Shown piece by piece: positions 34,059 to 43,992 of a DNA stretch of 50,754 bases (the stretch's first letter is position 1; each line of letters begins with the position of its first letter). The stretch covers positions 1 to 50,754 of the forward strand of contig NZ_VMSO01000018.1 in NCBI RefSeq assembly GCF_008691045.1, in the 5' to 3' direction. The notes beneath the pieces were generated by a model. That model was not told where the DNA came from. It did no database searches and was given only the letters and a program-made list of their open reading frames with translations. The stretch is from Mediterraneibacter catenae. GTDB lineage: Bacteria; Bacillota; Clostridia; Lachnospirales; Lachnospiraceae. Position numbers and translations under genes: made by a program.

Positions 34059-36371
34059 ATGAGAAAAAGTAAATTACTGATATGTGCGCTTTTCATGTCG
34101 CTGATTCTGACCGCATTACCCGGCATGGAAAGCTATGCGGCAGGAGAAACGGGGGAGAGTGCCGCACAAACAGATCTTCAGGATGAGAACGGTCAGCGTC
34201 TTGAGACTGTCACCGCTATGGATGAAAACGGCAATATTTATGAAGTCGGTGATTCCGACGGAACGGTCGGCGAGAGTGCTGCGGAAGACGGCAGTGAAGA
34301 GGGAACAGACGCGGAAAGCGGTATTTCTTTATTTTCTGCACGTTCGGCTGCAGTAAGTATGAAGGTTGTGAACTTCAATACGAAAAGTAATGCTACGACA
34401 GATTTTACCTATTCAGGGGGGAGCGGATATACGAACGGTGATTACGGCGCCGATGCGGCATATCTTGGAACTGACGGCAGCGGGGATATCCGCTTTATGC
34501 TGGCGGGCGTGACCGGAACAGTAAAAAAATCTGAAGTTGAAGTGGTTGATTACAGCAGTGTGGCAGATAATGTCAGTTATTATGAGGTTTCAGGAGGACA
34601 ACTGATCCATTATATCTCATACAATCTGAATGAAGGTCCGAGTTCATCGATCAATAACGGACCGGCTCCGTCTTATCTGAGTGAGGGAGTCAAGTATTTC
34701 AGCTATGACGGGCACTATTTTTATGAGGATTATAAGACCATGCTGAACGATTATCAGAGCGGGTCAAACGGAGCTTCTGCCGTAAACTGTGGAAATGCGT
34801 TTTATAACTATTTTCAGTTTCTTGATATGAACAGTTCCACGAACTACAGCGGGGATGAGCTGGACAGTATTCTGAGTTCAAAAATTTCTTCCTCCAGTTC
34901 CAAACTTCTTGGCACAGGTACTCTATTTGTCAAGTATCAGAATAAGTACAGTGTTAATGCTCTTCTCTCTCTGGGGATTGCAGTAAACGAAAGCGCCTGG
35001 GGGACAAGCTCGATCTGCATGGACAAGAATAATCTGTTCGGGTTGAATGCGGTAGATACCTCCCCGGGACAGAGCGCAAATTATTTTGCAAGCGTAGAGG
35101 ATTGTATACGTGAATTCATGTCTGAGTGGATGGCAGACGGTTACCTGAGTTCGAGTGACTGGAGAAATCATGGTGAACTTTTAGGAAACAAGGGCGAAGG
35201 CATCAACGTAAGTTATGCATCTGATCCGTATTGGGGTGAAAAAGCGGCAGCAATTGCATGGGAGCTGGATGCTGCAGGCGGCAGCCACGATTATCTCGGT
35301 ATAAGCTCCGGCAGCGGCAACGAGAGCTCAGAAGATAATACAGATACACCGTCTGAGGACAATATGCCGCCATCAGATGCAGGAGGAACGGATGATGCAA
35401 ATGACTCATCCGCTGCGGACAACGATTCTGATACAGACGACCCGTCCGAAGAGGATAGCGACTCTGAAGCAGATAGCAGTGTTGATACGGGAAACGGGTC
35501 AGAGACAGAAAATCCGACGGACGCGAATGAGCCATCAGATACGAACGATCCGACAGACGCGAATGAGCCATCAGATACGAACGATCCGACAGACACGAAT
35601 GAGCCGTCAGATACGAACGATCCGACAGACACGAATGAGCCGTCAGATACAGGCACCCCGTCCGAAGAGGAAAACGACTCCGAAACAGACGGCGGTGTTG
35701 ATGAGGAAAATGGATCAGAAGCAGAAGATCCGACGGACGCGAACGAGCCATCAGACGCGAACGATCCGGCAGATACGAATGAGCCGATTGATACAAATAA
35801 ACCGGTCGACACAGACACCCCGTCCGATGAGAGCAGTAACTCTGGAGCAGATAAGAAGCCTGCTGATACACCGGCAGACAGACAACTGGCAGACATAGAC
35901 CATGGGGTCAGTGTGAGCGGCAGGTTTTCAGAAGACGCTGCATTAAATGTACAGGCTGTTGAACCGAATACGGATCAATACGCAACATATGTAACTGCGG
36001 ATCCGGTGAAGGGCAAAGTGGTCCTTGGGGTATATGATATTACATTGACAGGAACTCTCGAGGGAGAGGCACAGCTCACTTTCCGGGTCGGTACAGAGTA
36101 TAATGGCAGAAACGTGATCATTCTGCATTACGCGGACGACGGAAGTTATGAAACGTATAAGGCAGCAGTGGAAAATGGGCAGGTCACGATCAGTGTAAAA
36201 GGATTTTCCCCGTATGTCATAGCACTGGACGATGCCAACTCAAGCAGAAGTATAGAAAACAAGGCTCCACAGACCGGGGATACGGCAGAACCGGGTATAT
36301 GGATCGCCCTGATGGGAATGGCGATCGTATTGGGAGCGGCAGCGATCTTTAAGAAGAGAGCTGTGAGATAG
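34059..36371 (+). CDS. cell-wall-anchored glucosaminidase (LytD-like)
   Basis: A 770-residue surface protein. The signal peptide is residues 1-28 (cleavage after ESYAA). The region 205-415 resembles the LytD/endo-beta-N-acetylglucosaminidase domain: YFSYDGHYFYEDYKTML, then SVNALLSLGIAVNESAWG with probable catalytic E311, NNLFGLNAVD and SDPYWGEKAA. Residues about 420-610 are a low-complexity Asp/Ser/Thr/Pro/Asn/Glu linker with 12-residue repeats. A beta-rich segment follows, and the C terminus has a sortase-type signal: APQTGD (A736-D741), a hydrophobic helix and KKRAVR. The motif deviates from LPXTG. The AAGGAGGG site is 15 bases from the ATG, longer than usual. It likely acts in peptidoglycan turnover or cell separation. 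Confidence 0.85.
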   Translation: MRKSKLLICALFMSLILTALPGMESYAAGETGESAAQTDLQDENGQRLETVTAMDENGNIYEVGDSDGTVGESAAEDGSEEGTDAESGISLFSARSAAVSMKVVNFNTKSNATTDFTYSGGSGYTNGDYGADAAYLGTDGSGDIRFMLAGVTGTVKKSEVEVVDYSSVADNVSYYEVSGGQLIHYISYNLNEGPSSSINNGPAPSYLSEGVKYFSYDGHYFYEDYKTMLNDYQSGSNGASAVNCGNAFYNYFQFLDMNSSTNYSGDELDSILSSKISSSSSKLLGTGTLFVKYQNKYSVNALLSLGIAVNESAWGTSSICMDKNNLFGLNAVDTSPGQSANYFASVEDCIREFMSEWMADGYLSSSDWRNHGELLGNKGEGINVSYASDPYWGEKAAAIAWELDAAGGSHDYLGISSGSGNESSEDNTDTPSEDNMPPSDAGGTDDANDSSAADNDSDTDDPSEEDSDSEADSSVDTGNGSETENPTDANEPSDTNDPTDANEPSDTNDPTDTNEPSDTNDPTDTNEPSDTGTPSEEENDSETDGGVDEENGSEAEDPTDANEPSDANDPADTNEPIDTNKPVDTDTPSDESSNSGADKKPADTPADRQLADIDHGVSVSGRFSEDAALNVQAVEPNTDQYATYVTADPVKGKVVLGVYDITLTGTLEGEAQLTFRVGTEYNGRNVIILHYADDGSYETYKAAVENGQVTISVKGFSPYVIALDDANSSRSIENKAPQTGDTAEPGIWIALMGMAIVLGAAAIFKKRAVR
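35514..35657 (+). repeat. 36-bp coding tandem repeat, four units
   Basis: Four head-to-tail 36-bp units encode PTDANEPSDTND and close variants. The first two and the last two units form near-identical pairs. Further degenerate units lie near 35730-35820. Such repeats expand and contract by slippage, which would change the length of the wall-spanning linker. Confidence 0.9.
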
Positions 36372-36437
36372 AAACAGATAACAGACTGACGCCGCGATAG
36401 ACGGCGGATTATATGAAAAATAGATAAGTGATACATA

Positions 36438-36478
36438 AAAGGACCGGAACCTCATGAAAATTGTGGTTCTGGTCCTTT
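36438..36478. terminator. bidirectional terminator
   Basis: AAAGGACCGGAACC pairs with GGTTCTGGTCCTTT (14 bp, one G-T pair). A and T tracts flank both sides, and it lies between two convergent genes, so it can serve both. Confidence 0.85.
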
Positions 36479-36501
36479 CATAATATTATTGCGGACGATT
36501 G

Positions 36502-37122
36502 TTACAAGCATATCTTTTCAAGATCGGAAAATCTCTGGATGCGTGTTGCGGCATCGGGTACGTCACCGAAACCGTATTCTGCAAAGATAAATGGGATTCC
36601 GGCTGTCTTGCAGGCGTCCGCATCACCTTGAGTATCGCCAACATAGACTGGAGATTTCAGACCGTTTTTCTCCATCAGCATGCGGATCGTCTCTCCTTTC
36701 GGCCGAAGGGTCTCACCGAAGCAAAGGTGATCTTTGATGTAAGGAGCCAGCCCGCTTGTCTTAAGCATGACTTCGATGTATCCGCACTGGCAGTTGCTGA
36801 CGATATAGAGAGGATACCTCAGTGAAAGATTGCGGATTGTCCCGGCGACTCCGTCATAGAGGAGACCGGGGTGATCTTCCAGGTAACGGTTCTCTTCAGC
36901 GTAGCATGCGTCGAGAAGCTTCATTCTCGCTTCTGTGTCTAATGCCGGAAAGAGCGCATCGGCAATTTCCGTCATTGTTTTGCCGAATACTCTGCTTAGA
37001 GACACGGGATCGAGAGTAAGATCCAGATCGGAATGTTCACGGATTGCTTTATTCCATGAGTCGGCTACAGATTGCGTGGAATCCCATATGGTGCCGTCTA
37101 CATCAAAAATGATACTGTCCAT
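36502..37122 (-). CDS. HAD-family phosphatase
   Basis: A 206-residue haloacid dehalogenase-type hydrolase with motif I IIFDVDGTIWDST, motif II IVSNCQCGYIE, the lysine in RPKGETIRMLM and motif IV VYVGDTQGDADACKTAG. The class I helical cap spans about 15-80. It resembles phosphoglycolate phosphatase-type enzymes; the substrate is unknown. AAGGAGAA is nine bases before the ATG. It is convergent with the glucosaminidase gene and divergent from polA. Confidence 0.85.
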   Translation of the reverse strand: MDSIIFDVDGTIWDSTQSVADSWNKAIREHSDLDLTLDPVSLSRVFGKTMTEIADALFPALDTEARMKLLDACYAEENRYLEDHPGLLYDGVAGTIRNLSLRYPLYIVSNCQCGYIEVMLKTSGLAPYIKDHLCFGETLRPKGETIRMLMEKNGLKSPVYVGDTQGDADACKTAGIPFIFAEYGFGDVPDAATRIQRFSDLEKICL

Positions 37123-37200
37123 TCTTATATTCTCCTTTTGCTGGGTATTGAATGTTCACAAAGTAACAACTGTGTCTCCCATGATACCACAAAAACAGCC

Positions 37201-37229
37201 TTTAAAAAAGAAGATTTATAGTGTATACT
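37201..37229 (+). promoter_or_regulatory. polA promoter
   Basis: TTTAAA (37201-37206), 17 nt, TATACT (37224-37229). Confidence 0.5.
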
Positions 37230-37292
37230 GGATTAATGGCTATGGGAAGCTTAGGCTGATACCCTGCCGAATCACAGACGGAGGCGGATCTG

Positions 37293-39908
37293 ATGAGAGA
37301 TAAAATCGTACTGATAGACGGACACAGCATACTGAACCGGGCATTTTACGGGGTGCCGGACCTTACGAATTCCGAGGGGCTCCACACGAATGCTGTCTAC
37401 GGATTTTTAAATATCATGTTCAAGATACTGGATGAAGAGAAGCCGGAGTATCTGACCGTGACTTTTGATGTACACGCGCCCACTTTCCGGCATAAGATGT
37501 ACGCAGATTATAAAGGAACGCGCAAACCGATGGCGGAGGAGCTGCGGCAGCAGGTTCCTGTGATCAAGGAAGTGCTCAAAGCGATGGACATCGAGATCAT
37601 AGAGAAGGAAGGACTTGAGGCGGATGACCTGCTCGGTACGATCTCGCATCTGTGCGAGGAGAAAGGGATGGACGTGTCCATCATTTCCGGAGACCGGGAT
37701 ACGCTTCAGCTTGCGACGGAACATGTGAAGATCCGGATACCGAAGACGAAGCAGGGAAGGACCGAGGTAGAAGATTATAATGCTTCTGACGTGGAGGAGC
37801 ACTATGGTGTTACACCAAAAGAGTTTATCGATGTAAAAGCTCTGATGGGAGACGCTTCCGATAATATACCGGGAGTACCGGGTGTGGGAGAGAAGACTGC
37901 CACGAAGATTATACAGCAGTATAAAACAATTGAAAATGCATACGAGCATGCGGACGAGCTCAAGCCCCCGCGAGCAAGCAAAAATTTGAAGGAATACTGG
38001 GAACAGGCGAAGATGAGCAAGGTACTGGCGACGATCGATATCCATGCGGACATTGATTTTGATCTGGAGAAGGCGCGCCACGGGAATCCGTATACAAGCG
38101 CTGCCCATGAGATGTTCCAGAAGCTCCAGTTTAAAAATATGCTCAGCCGTTTTGATGTAGATACCGTATCTAATGATGTGGAAGACTCATTCAGGGAAGT
38201 GACGGATAAACAGGAAATAGACGCCGTGTTTGCTGAAGCAGAGCAGGCGGAGTGTGTGGGAGCTGCATTTTCCAGAGATCCGGGAAATGTACTGCCGCTT
38301 TTCGCGCACCCGTCGGGATATGGAAGAATCTCTCTGGCATGGGGCAAGGATAAGATCGTGTCGATTCCCTGCGATATGGATATGGATTTCGGGAAACTGA
38401 CAGAGCGTCTGTCGTGCCTGGCGGGAAAAGTGAAGTGCTTTTCCATGTGCGGACTGAAAGAGTTTCTGGCATATCTTCCGGAAGCAGACAGCGGCAGCAG
38501 CTTTGACGTGATCGTGGCGGCATATCTGCTCAATCCGCTGAAAAGTGATTATAACTATGAGGATGTGGCAAGAGAACAGCTCGGCCTTCTGATCGATGAG
38601 AAGCTGGACGATACGGCAAAATCCTGTTATGAGGCATATACTGCATATGCAGCGGCGCCTCTCCTTGAGAAAAAACTTCAGGAAACAGGAATGGACCGTC
38701 TCTTCCGCGAGGTTGAGATGCCGCTTGTATTTACCTTATATAATATGGAACAGGCGGGAGTGCAGGTGGAGGCAGAGGAGCTGAAAGCATATGGCGATCA
38801 GCTCGGAACAAGGATCGTGGAACTTGAGAAAGAGATTTATGACCTTGCAGGCGAAGAGTTCAACATCAATTCACCGAAGCAGCTCGGTGTTATCCTGTTT
38901 GAGAAGCTGGGGATGCCCCATGCGAAGAAGACGAAGACCGGGTATTCGACAGCGGCAGATGTGCTTGACAAGCTTGCACCTGATTATCCGATCGTAGCGA
39001 AGATACTGGAGTACAGACAGCTCACGAAACTGAAATCAACATATGCAGACGGTCTGGCGGTCTTTATCGGGGCAGACGGGCGTATACACGGGAAATTTAA
39101 CCAGACGGTCACAGCTACAGGGCGGCTTAGCAGTACAGAGCCGAATCTTCAGAATATACCTGTCCGGATGGAGCTCGGCCGCCTGATACGGAAAGTATTT
39201 GTGCCAAAGGAGGGCTGTGTGTTTGTAGATGCAGATTATTCCCAGATCGAACTGCGGATCCTGGCCCACTGCTCCGGGGATGAACAGCTCATTCAGGCTT
39301 ATAGAGATGCGAGGGATATCCACAGGATGACAGCGTCCCAGGTATTCCACACGCCATTTGATGAAGTGACGGATCTGCAGCGGCGTAACGCCAAGGCGGT
39401 CAATTTCGGGATCGTGTACGGAATCAGTTCGTTCGGACTGAGCCAGGACTTAAGTATCACGAGAAAAGAGGCAGCCCAGTATATCGAGCACTACTTTGAG
39501 ACATATCCGGGAATTAAGAAATTTTTGGATGATTCGGTAGCCCATGCAAAGGAAAACGGATATGCCGTGACTCTCTTTGGCAGAAGAAGACCGGTGCCGG
39601 AGCTTAAGTCCAGTAATTTTATGCAGCGCAGCTTTGGAGAGAGAGTTGCTATGAACGCTCCGATCCAGGGGACAGCGGCAGATATTATCAAGATTGCAAT
39701 GATCGGCGTGGACGAGGAGCTCAGAAAGAGAAATATGAAGTCCAGACTGATCCTTCAGGTGCACGATGAACTTCTGATCGAGGCGGATGAAAATGAGGTC
39801 GAAGAAGTAAAAGAGATCCTGAAGGATAAAATGGAACATGCGGCAGATCTTTCCGTTCCGTTGATCGCGGATATGCATACCGGGAAGAACTGGTATGAGG
39901 CAAAATAA
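37293..39908 (+). CDS. polA: DNA polymerase I
   Basis: Fills gaps in DNA repair and removes RNA primers from Okazaki fragments. The 871-residue protein has a 5'-3' nuclease domain (about 1-290; LIDGHSILNRAFYG, EADDLLGTI, GDASDNIPGVPGVGEKTA), a central exonuclease-like domain (about 300-465) and the polymerase domain (about 470-871). Catalytic aspartates are D648 in DADYSQIELR and D825 in LQVHDELLIEA; the O-helix is RRNAKAVNFGIVYG. The central domain lacks the DxE metal-binding motif (it reads ECVGAAFSRD), so proofreading is expected to be absent, as in Bacillus Pol I. coaE follows immediately. Confidence 0.97.
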   Translation: MRDKIVLIDGHSILNRAFYGVPDLTNSEGLHTNAVYGFLNIMFKILDEEKPEYLTVTFDVHAPTFRHKMYADYKGTRKPMAEELRQQVPVIKEVLKAMDIEIIEKEGLEADDLLGTISHLCEEKGMDVSIISGDRDTLQLATEHVKIRIPKTKQGRTEVEDYNASDVEEHYGVTPKEFIDVKALMGDASDNIPGVPGVGEKTATKIIQQYKTIENAYEHADELKPPRASKNLKEYWEQAKMSKVLATIDIHADIDFDLEKARHGNPYTSAAHEMFQKLQFKNMLSRFDVDTVSNDVEDSFREVTDKQEIDAVFAEAEQAECVGAAFSRDPGNVLPLFAHPSGYGRISLAWGKDKIVSIPCDMDMDFGKLTERLSCLAGKVKCFSMCGLKEFLAYLPEADSGSSFDVIVAAYLLNPLKSDYNYEDVAREQLGLLIDEKLDDTAKSCYEAYTAYAAAPLLEKKLQETGMDRLFREVEMPLVFTLYNMEQAGVQVEAEELKAYGDQLGTRIVELEKEIYDLAGEEFNINSPKQLGVILFEKLGMPHAKKTKTGYSTAADVLDKLAPDYPIVAKILEYRQLTKLKSTYADGLAVFIGADGRIHGKFNQTVTATGRLSSTEPNLQNIPVRMELGRLIRKVFVPKEGCVFVDADYSQIELRILAHCSGDEQLIQAYRDARDIHRMTASQVFHTPFDEVTDLQRRNAKAVNFGIVYGISSFGLSQDLSITRKEAAQYIEHYFETYPGIKKFLDDSVAHAKENGYAVTLFGRRRPVPELKSSNFMQRSFGERVAMNAPIQGTAADIIKIAMIGVDEELRKRNMKSRLILQVHDELLIEADENEVEEVKEILKDKMEHAADLSVPLIADMHTGKNWYEAK

Positions 39909-39975
39909 AATCGGGAAGTGTGACACAGACAGAAGTGCCGCGGACCGGGTGTATAAAGCGGAAAGGGTGAGAGGA

Positions 39976-40560
39976 ATGGAGGTTCTCGGTATCACGGGCG
40001 GAGTAGGATCCGGCAAGAGCATGGTGCTTGAGTATCTGGAAGAAGCGTACGGTGCATTTGTCTGCCAGATGGACGAAACGGCGAGAAATCTGCAGAGAAA
40101 AGGAACCCGGTGCTTCGAACGGATCGTGGAGGTGTTCGGCCCGGAAATACTTGACAGCCGGGGGGAACTGGACCGTGCGGCTCTGGGGAGCATTGTATTC
40201 GCCAGTGCAGAAAAGTTAAGACAGCTGAACGGGATCGTTCATCCGGAAGTAATCCGGGAGGTGGATTTTGATATTCGCAAAAAGGCTGCTGAGGGAGTGC
40301 GTCTGTATGTAGTGGAGGCGGCGCTCCTGCCGGATGTTGGAAAAGAGTTGTGCGACGAGATATGGTATATTTATGCCGATGAAAATGTTCGCAGAGACCG
40401 GCTGAAAGCGGCGCGGGGATATACGGACAATAAGATATCTCAGATGATTGCCTCACAGCCGGAGGAGGAACGGTTCCGTTCGGTCTGCAGCGTAGTGATT
40501 GACAACAGCGGAGATTTTGAAGATACAAAGAAACAGATAGGAGATAATTTGCAGCTATGA
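39976..40560 (+). CDS. coaE: dephospho-CoA kinase
   Basis: Phosphorylates dephospho-CoA in the last step of coenzyme A synthesis. The 194-residue form from ATG 39976 has the P-loop GITGGVGSGKS right at the N terminus, as in known CoaE, plus VEAALLPDVGKE and the lid-region RLKAARGYTDNKISQMIASQ. A longer frame from 39895 overlaps polA and would add 27 atypical residues. GAAAGG (39961-39966) is the likely ribosome binding site; a GTG at 39967 is possible too. polA-coaE adjacency is common in Firmicutes. Its stop overlaps the next start (ATGA). Confidence 0.93.
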   Translation: MEVLGITGGVGSGKSMVLEYLEEAYGAFVCQMDETARNLQRKGTRCFERIVEVFGPEILDSRGELDRAALGSIVFASAEKLRQLNGIVHPEVIREVDFDIRKKAAEGVRLYVVEAALLPDVGKELCDEIWYIYADENVRRDRLKAARGYTDNKISQMIASQPEEERFRSVCSVVIDNSGDFEDTKKQIGDNLQL

Positions 40561-41354
40561 GAATGTGCAGCATTGCCAGCGGAAGCAGCGGCAACTGTAT
40601 CTATGTGGGAAGTGATGACACACATCTTCTCGTCGATACAGGGATCAGCAAGAAGAGAATAGAGGAAGGACTAAAGAAACTGGAGATCAGAGGGGACGAG
40701 CTTGACGGTATCCTTATCACTCATGAACATTCAGACCATATACAAGGCCTGGGTGTGTTCAGCAGAAAATATGAGATCCCGGTCTATGCAACACCGGGAA
40801 CCATAGAGGGGATTTTAAGCTATTCGGGGCTGGGGCGTATGCCTGAGGGGCTGCTCCGTCCGATTCACACAGACGAGCCGTTCGCGCTCGGGGATGTCAC
40901 GGTCAATCCTTTTGCTATATCCCATGATGCTAAGGAGCCGGCAGGATACCGTCTGGAATGCGGCGGAAAATCTGTGGCAGTAGCAACAGATCTGGGAAAA
41001 TATGATGCGTATACGGTAGAGCATCTGAAGAATCTGGATGCGGTGCTCCTGGAAGCAAACCATGATATACATATGCTGGAGGTCGGGGGCTATCCGTACT
41101 ACTTAAAACAGCGCATTTTAGGGGATAAAGGTCATCTCTCAAATGAATTGTCAGGGCGTCTGCTTTGTGATATACTACATGATAATCTGAAACATATCGT
41201 CCTTGGACATCTGAGCAAAGAGAACAATTATGCAAAACTGGCATATGAGACGGTGAAACTGGAAGTCACGCTTGCTGACAACGATTACCGGGGAGAGGAT
41301 TTGGATATGTTTGTCGCCAGCCGTGATACTGTTTCGGATATCATAATGGTATAA
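40557..41354 (+). CDS. metallo-beta-lactamase-fold hydrolase, WalJ/YycJ-like
   Basis: A 265-residue MBL-fold protein. The metal-binding motif is THEHSDH (about 57-63), with further ligands in AISHDAK, the ATDLG aspartate and the late GHLSKENN. The N-terminal ASGSSGNCIYVGSDDTHLLV is typical of the YycJ/WalJ group, linked to DNA replication or repair in Firmicutes and often described as a 5'-exonuclease. Coupling to polA and coaE through overlapping ATGA fits a DNA-processing role, but activity is not shown here. Confidence 0.85.
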   Translation: MRMCSIASGSSGNCIYVGSDDTHLLVDTGISKKRIEEGLKKLEIRGDELDGILITHEHSDHIQGLGVFSRKYEIPVYATPGTIEGILSYSGLGRMPEGLLRPIHTDEPFALGDVTVNPFAISHDAKEPAGYRLECGGKSVAVATDLGKYDAYTVEHLKNLDAVLLEANHDIHMLEVGGYPYYLKQRILGDKGHLSNELSGRLLCDILHDNLKHIVLGHLSKENNYAKLAYETVKLEVTLADNDYRGEDLDMFVASRDTVSDIIMV

Positions 41355-41373
41355 TCAGGGAGGAGAGCTTAAA

Positions 41374-41646
41374 ATGAAGAAATGTATAGTGACAGTGCTC
41401 GGGAAAGACACAGTCGGAATTGTTGCAAAGGTGTGTACTTATCTTGCAGAGAACAGGATCAATATCTTGGATATTTCACAGACGATCATCCAGGGATATT
41501 TTAATATGATGGTGATTGCTGATGTGACAGAGCTCGACAAGGATTTTACAGTGATCTGTGATGAGATGGTAAAGCTCGGTGAAGAGATCGGCGTGAGAAT
41601 CCACTGCCAGAGAGAAGAGATATTTGAAAAAATGCACAGACTGTAG
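41374..41646 (+). CDS. ACT-domain protein (UPF0237)
   Basis: A 90-residue stand-alone ACT domain: KKCIVTVLGKDTVGIVAKVC, then AENRINILDISQTIIQGYFN and MMVIADVTELDKDF. Proteins of this type pair with the PFL/UPF0210 protein encoded next, and ACT domains usually bind small ligands such as amino acids. AGGGAGGAG precedes the ATG. The exact ligand is not known. Confidence 0.9.
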   Translation: MKKCIVTVLGKDTVGIVAKVCTYLAENRINILDISQTIIQGYFNMMVIADVTELDKDFTVICDEMVKLGEEIGVRIHCQREEIFEKMHRL

Positions 41647-41665
41647 AAGGCGAGGATAATGCTGT

Positions 41666-43030
41666 ATGATTAATATGTATGAAGTGTCAGAGACCAATAA
41701 GATGATCGAGAGCGAGAATCTGGACGTGAGGACGATCACTCTCGGAATCAGCCTTCTGGACTGCATTGACTCTGACTTGAATGAACTGAACCGAAAGATA
41801 TATGAAAAGATCACGACGACTGCAAAGGATCTTGTCTCCGTCGGTCAGGATATCGAAAAGGAATTTGGAATCCCGATCGTAAACAAGAGGATTTCTGTCA
41901 CTCCGATCGCTCTGGTAGGCGGGGCGGCGTGCAAAACGCCGGAAGATTTTGTTGAGATTGCAAAGACACTGGACCGGGCGGCAGAAGTGGTAGGCGTTAA
42001 TTTTATTGGCGGGTATTCTGCACTTGTTTCGAAAGCAATGACAAAGAGTGACGAGAATCTGATACGGTCGATTCCGCAGGCGCTTTCAGTGACTGAACGC
42101 ATCTGCAGTTCGGTCAATGTGGGATCTACGAAGACCGGCATCAATATGGATGCCGTGCGTCTGAGCGGCGAAATCGTAAAGGCTACGGCAGAGGCTACGA
42201 AAGAAAAGGATTCTCTGGGATGCGCCAAACTGGTTATTTTCTGCAACGCCCCGGACGACAACCCGTTTATGGCGGGAGCGTTCCTCGGCGTTACAGAGGC
42301 GGACGCTGTGATCAATGTAGGTGTCAGCGGTCCCGGAGTAGTGAAGAAAGCTCTGGAGAAAGTGCGCGGCAAAGGATTTGAGGAACTCTGCGAGACGATT
42401 AAGAAGACGGCTTTTAAAGTGACCCGCGTAGGTCAGCTTGTGGCCGGTGAGGCATCGGAGCGTCTGGGCGTTCCGTTCGGAATCGTGGATCTCTCTCTTG
42501 CACCTACGCCGGATGTGGGCGACAGCGTGGCTGAGATCCTTGAAGAGATCGGACTTGAGCGGGTGGGTGCGCCCGGAACAACAGCGGCTCTGGCTCTTCT
42601 CAATGATCAGGTGAAAAAGGGCGGTGTGATGGCGTCCTCCTATGTGGGCGGCTTAAGCGGTGCATTTATCCCGGTCAGCGAAGATCAGGGGATGATCGAT
42701 GCGGTCCATGCCGGATCCCTGACACTGGAGAAACTGGAGGCTATGACCTGTGTCTGCTCGGTAGGCCTTGATATGATCGCAATTCCGGGGAAGACTTCTG
42801 CGAGCACGATTTCAGGAATCATAGCAGATGAGATGGCGATCGGCATGGTCAATCAGAAGACGACAGCAGTACGTCTGATCCCGGTGATCGGAAAAGATGT
42901 GGGCGATACGGCGCAGTTCGGCGGTCTTCTCGGCTATGCACCGATCATGCCGGTCAACGAGTTCGGATGCGATACCTTTATCAACAGGAAAGGACGTATA
43001 CCGGCTCCGATCCACAGCTTTAAGAATTAG
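41666..43030 (+). CDS. PFL-family protein (UPF0210/DUF711)
   Basis: A 454-residue protein of the UPF0210 family, which is structurally related to glycyl-radical enzymes such as pyruvate formate-lyase but is not an active one. Typical segments are [50 protein letters not shown] and [19 protein letters not shown]. It starts 20 bases after the ACT-domain gene, the usual family pairing, suggesting a two-component enzyme or sensor of unknown reaction. GCGAGGAT lies about 11 bases before the chosen ATG. Confidence 0.9.
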   Translation: MINMYEVSETNKMIESENLDVRTITLGISLLDCIDSDLNELNRKIYEKITTTAKDLVSVGQDIEKEFGIPIVNKRISVTPIALVGGAACKTPEDFVEIAKTLDRAAEVVGVNFIGGYSALVSKAMTKSDENLIRSIPQALSVTERICSSVNVGSTKTGINMDAVRLSGEIVKATAEATKEKDSLGCAKLVIFCNAPDDNPFMAGAFLGVTEADAVINVGVSGPGVVKKALEKVRGKGFEELCETIKKTAFKVTRVGQLVAGEASERLGVPFGIVDLSLAPTPDVGDSVAEILEEIGLERVGAPGTTAALALLNDQVKKGGVMASSYVGGLSGAFIPVSEDQGMIDAVHAGSLTLEKLEAMTCVCSVGLDMIAIPGKTSASTISGIIADEMAIGMVNQKTTAVRLIPVIGKDVGDTAQFGGLLGYAPIMPVNEFGCDTFINRKGRIPAPIHSFKN

Positions 43031-43091
43031 TTTTACAGAACAGATTGAAAAACAGTATTCAGAAAGAGCATTCAGAATCAGGAGAGAAGAA

Positions 43092-43949
43092 ATGAGTAAA
43101 GTTGCTATCGTTACTGACAGTAACAGCGGAATCACACAGGACAGAGGAAAAGAACTGGGAATCTATGTGCTTCCCATGCCGTTTTTTATCGATGAAAAGA
43201 TTTATTATGAAGACATTACACTGACACAGGAGCAGTTCTATGAAAAGCTGGGAGCTGATTCGGATATTTCTACTTCGCAGCCCTCTCCGGGAAATGTAAT
43301 GGAACTGTGGGAGAAAATTCTTAAAGAATACGATGAAATCGTCTGTATTCCTATGTCGAGCGGGCTGAGCAGTACCTGCGCCACAGCAACCTCGATTGCT
43401 GCGGAGTATAACGGCAGGGTACAGGTTGTTAATAACCAGAGAATCTCGGTTACACAGGAACAGTCTGTGTACGATGCGATTCACCTTCGTAATCTCGGAA
43501 GATCGGCATCAGAGATAAAAGAAGTGCTGGAGCGCGAAAAGTTTCAGTCCAGCATTTATATCACGGTGGATACTCTGAAATATCTTAAGAAAGGCGGCAG
43601 GATCACACCGGCTGCTGCTGCAATCGGAACTGTGTTGAACTTAAAACCGGTTCTCCAGATTCAGGGGGAGAAACTGGATGCATTTGCGAAAGTGCGCGGA
43701 TGGAAAGCTGCGAAGAAAACAATGTTAAATGCCATAGAGAAAGATCTGAATGGACGGTTTGCCGATGTGAAGGATCAGATGGTCCTGGGAATGGCATATA
43801 CCTGTTCGAAAGAAGATGCTCAGGAATGGAAACAGGAGATCATGGACCGGTTCCCGGGATATGAGATTCTGGAAGGGCCGCTGTCCTTAAGCGTTGCGTG
43901 TCATATAGGACCAGGGGCAATGGCTGTGACATGTATGAAGAAAGTGTAA
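43092..43949 (+). CDS. DegV-family fatty-acid-binding protein (FakB-like)
   Basis: DegV/FakB proteins hold a fatty acid so that FakA can phosphorylate it for phospholipid synthesis. The 285-residue protein from ATG 43092 begins VAIVTDSNSGITQ and has the family segments YVLPMPFFID, STSQPSPGN, IPMSSGLSSTCATA, VDTLKYLKKGGRITPAAA and the late CHIGPGAMAV. GGAGAG precedes this ATG; a longer frame from 42897 overlaps the PFL gene and is an artefact. fakA is not in the window. It is followed by a 617-bp gene-free stretch. Confidence 0.92.
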   Translation: MSKVAIVTDSNSGITQDRGKELGIYVLPMPFFIDEKIYYEDITLTQEQFYEKLGADSDISTSQPSPGNVMELWEKILKEYDEIVCIPMSSGLSSTCATATSIAAEYNGRVQVVNNQRISVTQEQSVYDAIHLRNLGRSASEIKEVLEREKFQSSIYITVDTLKYLKKGGRITPAAAAIGTVLNLKPVLQIQGEKLDAFAKVRGWKAAKKTMLNAIEKDLNGRFADVKDQMVLGMAYTCSKEDAQEWKQEIMDRFPGYEILEGPLSLSVACHIGPGAMAVTCMKKV

Positions 43950-43992
43950 AATTCCGGATTTATCGGATTGAACGCTGATAAGTATAACGGCC

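Noticed and set aside
35514..35657. 36-bp direct repeats that could suggest a CRISPR array
   Set aside because: The units are contiguous with no spacers, stay in frame and encode a 12-residue acidic repeat within a wall protein.
35203..35896. Long open frames on the minus strand opposite the acidic repeat
   Set aside because: They are produced by the low-complexity Asp/Ser/Thr/Pro coding repeat on the plus strand; no ribosome binding site or protein-like composition.
37293..39908. Missing proofreading motif in DNA polymerase I as a novelty
   Set aside because: A degenerate 3'-5' exonuclease domain is normal for Firmicute Pol I.
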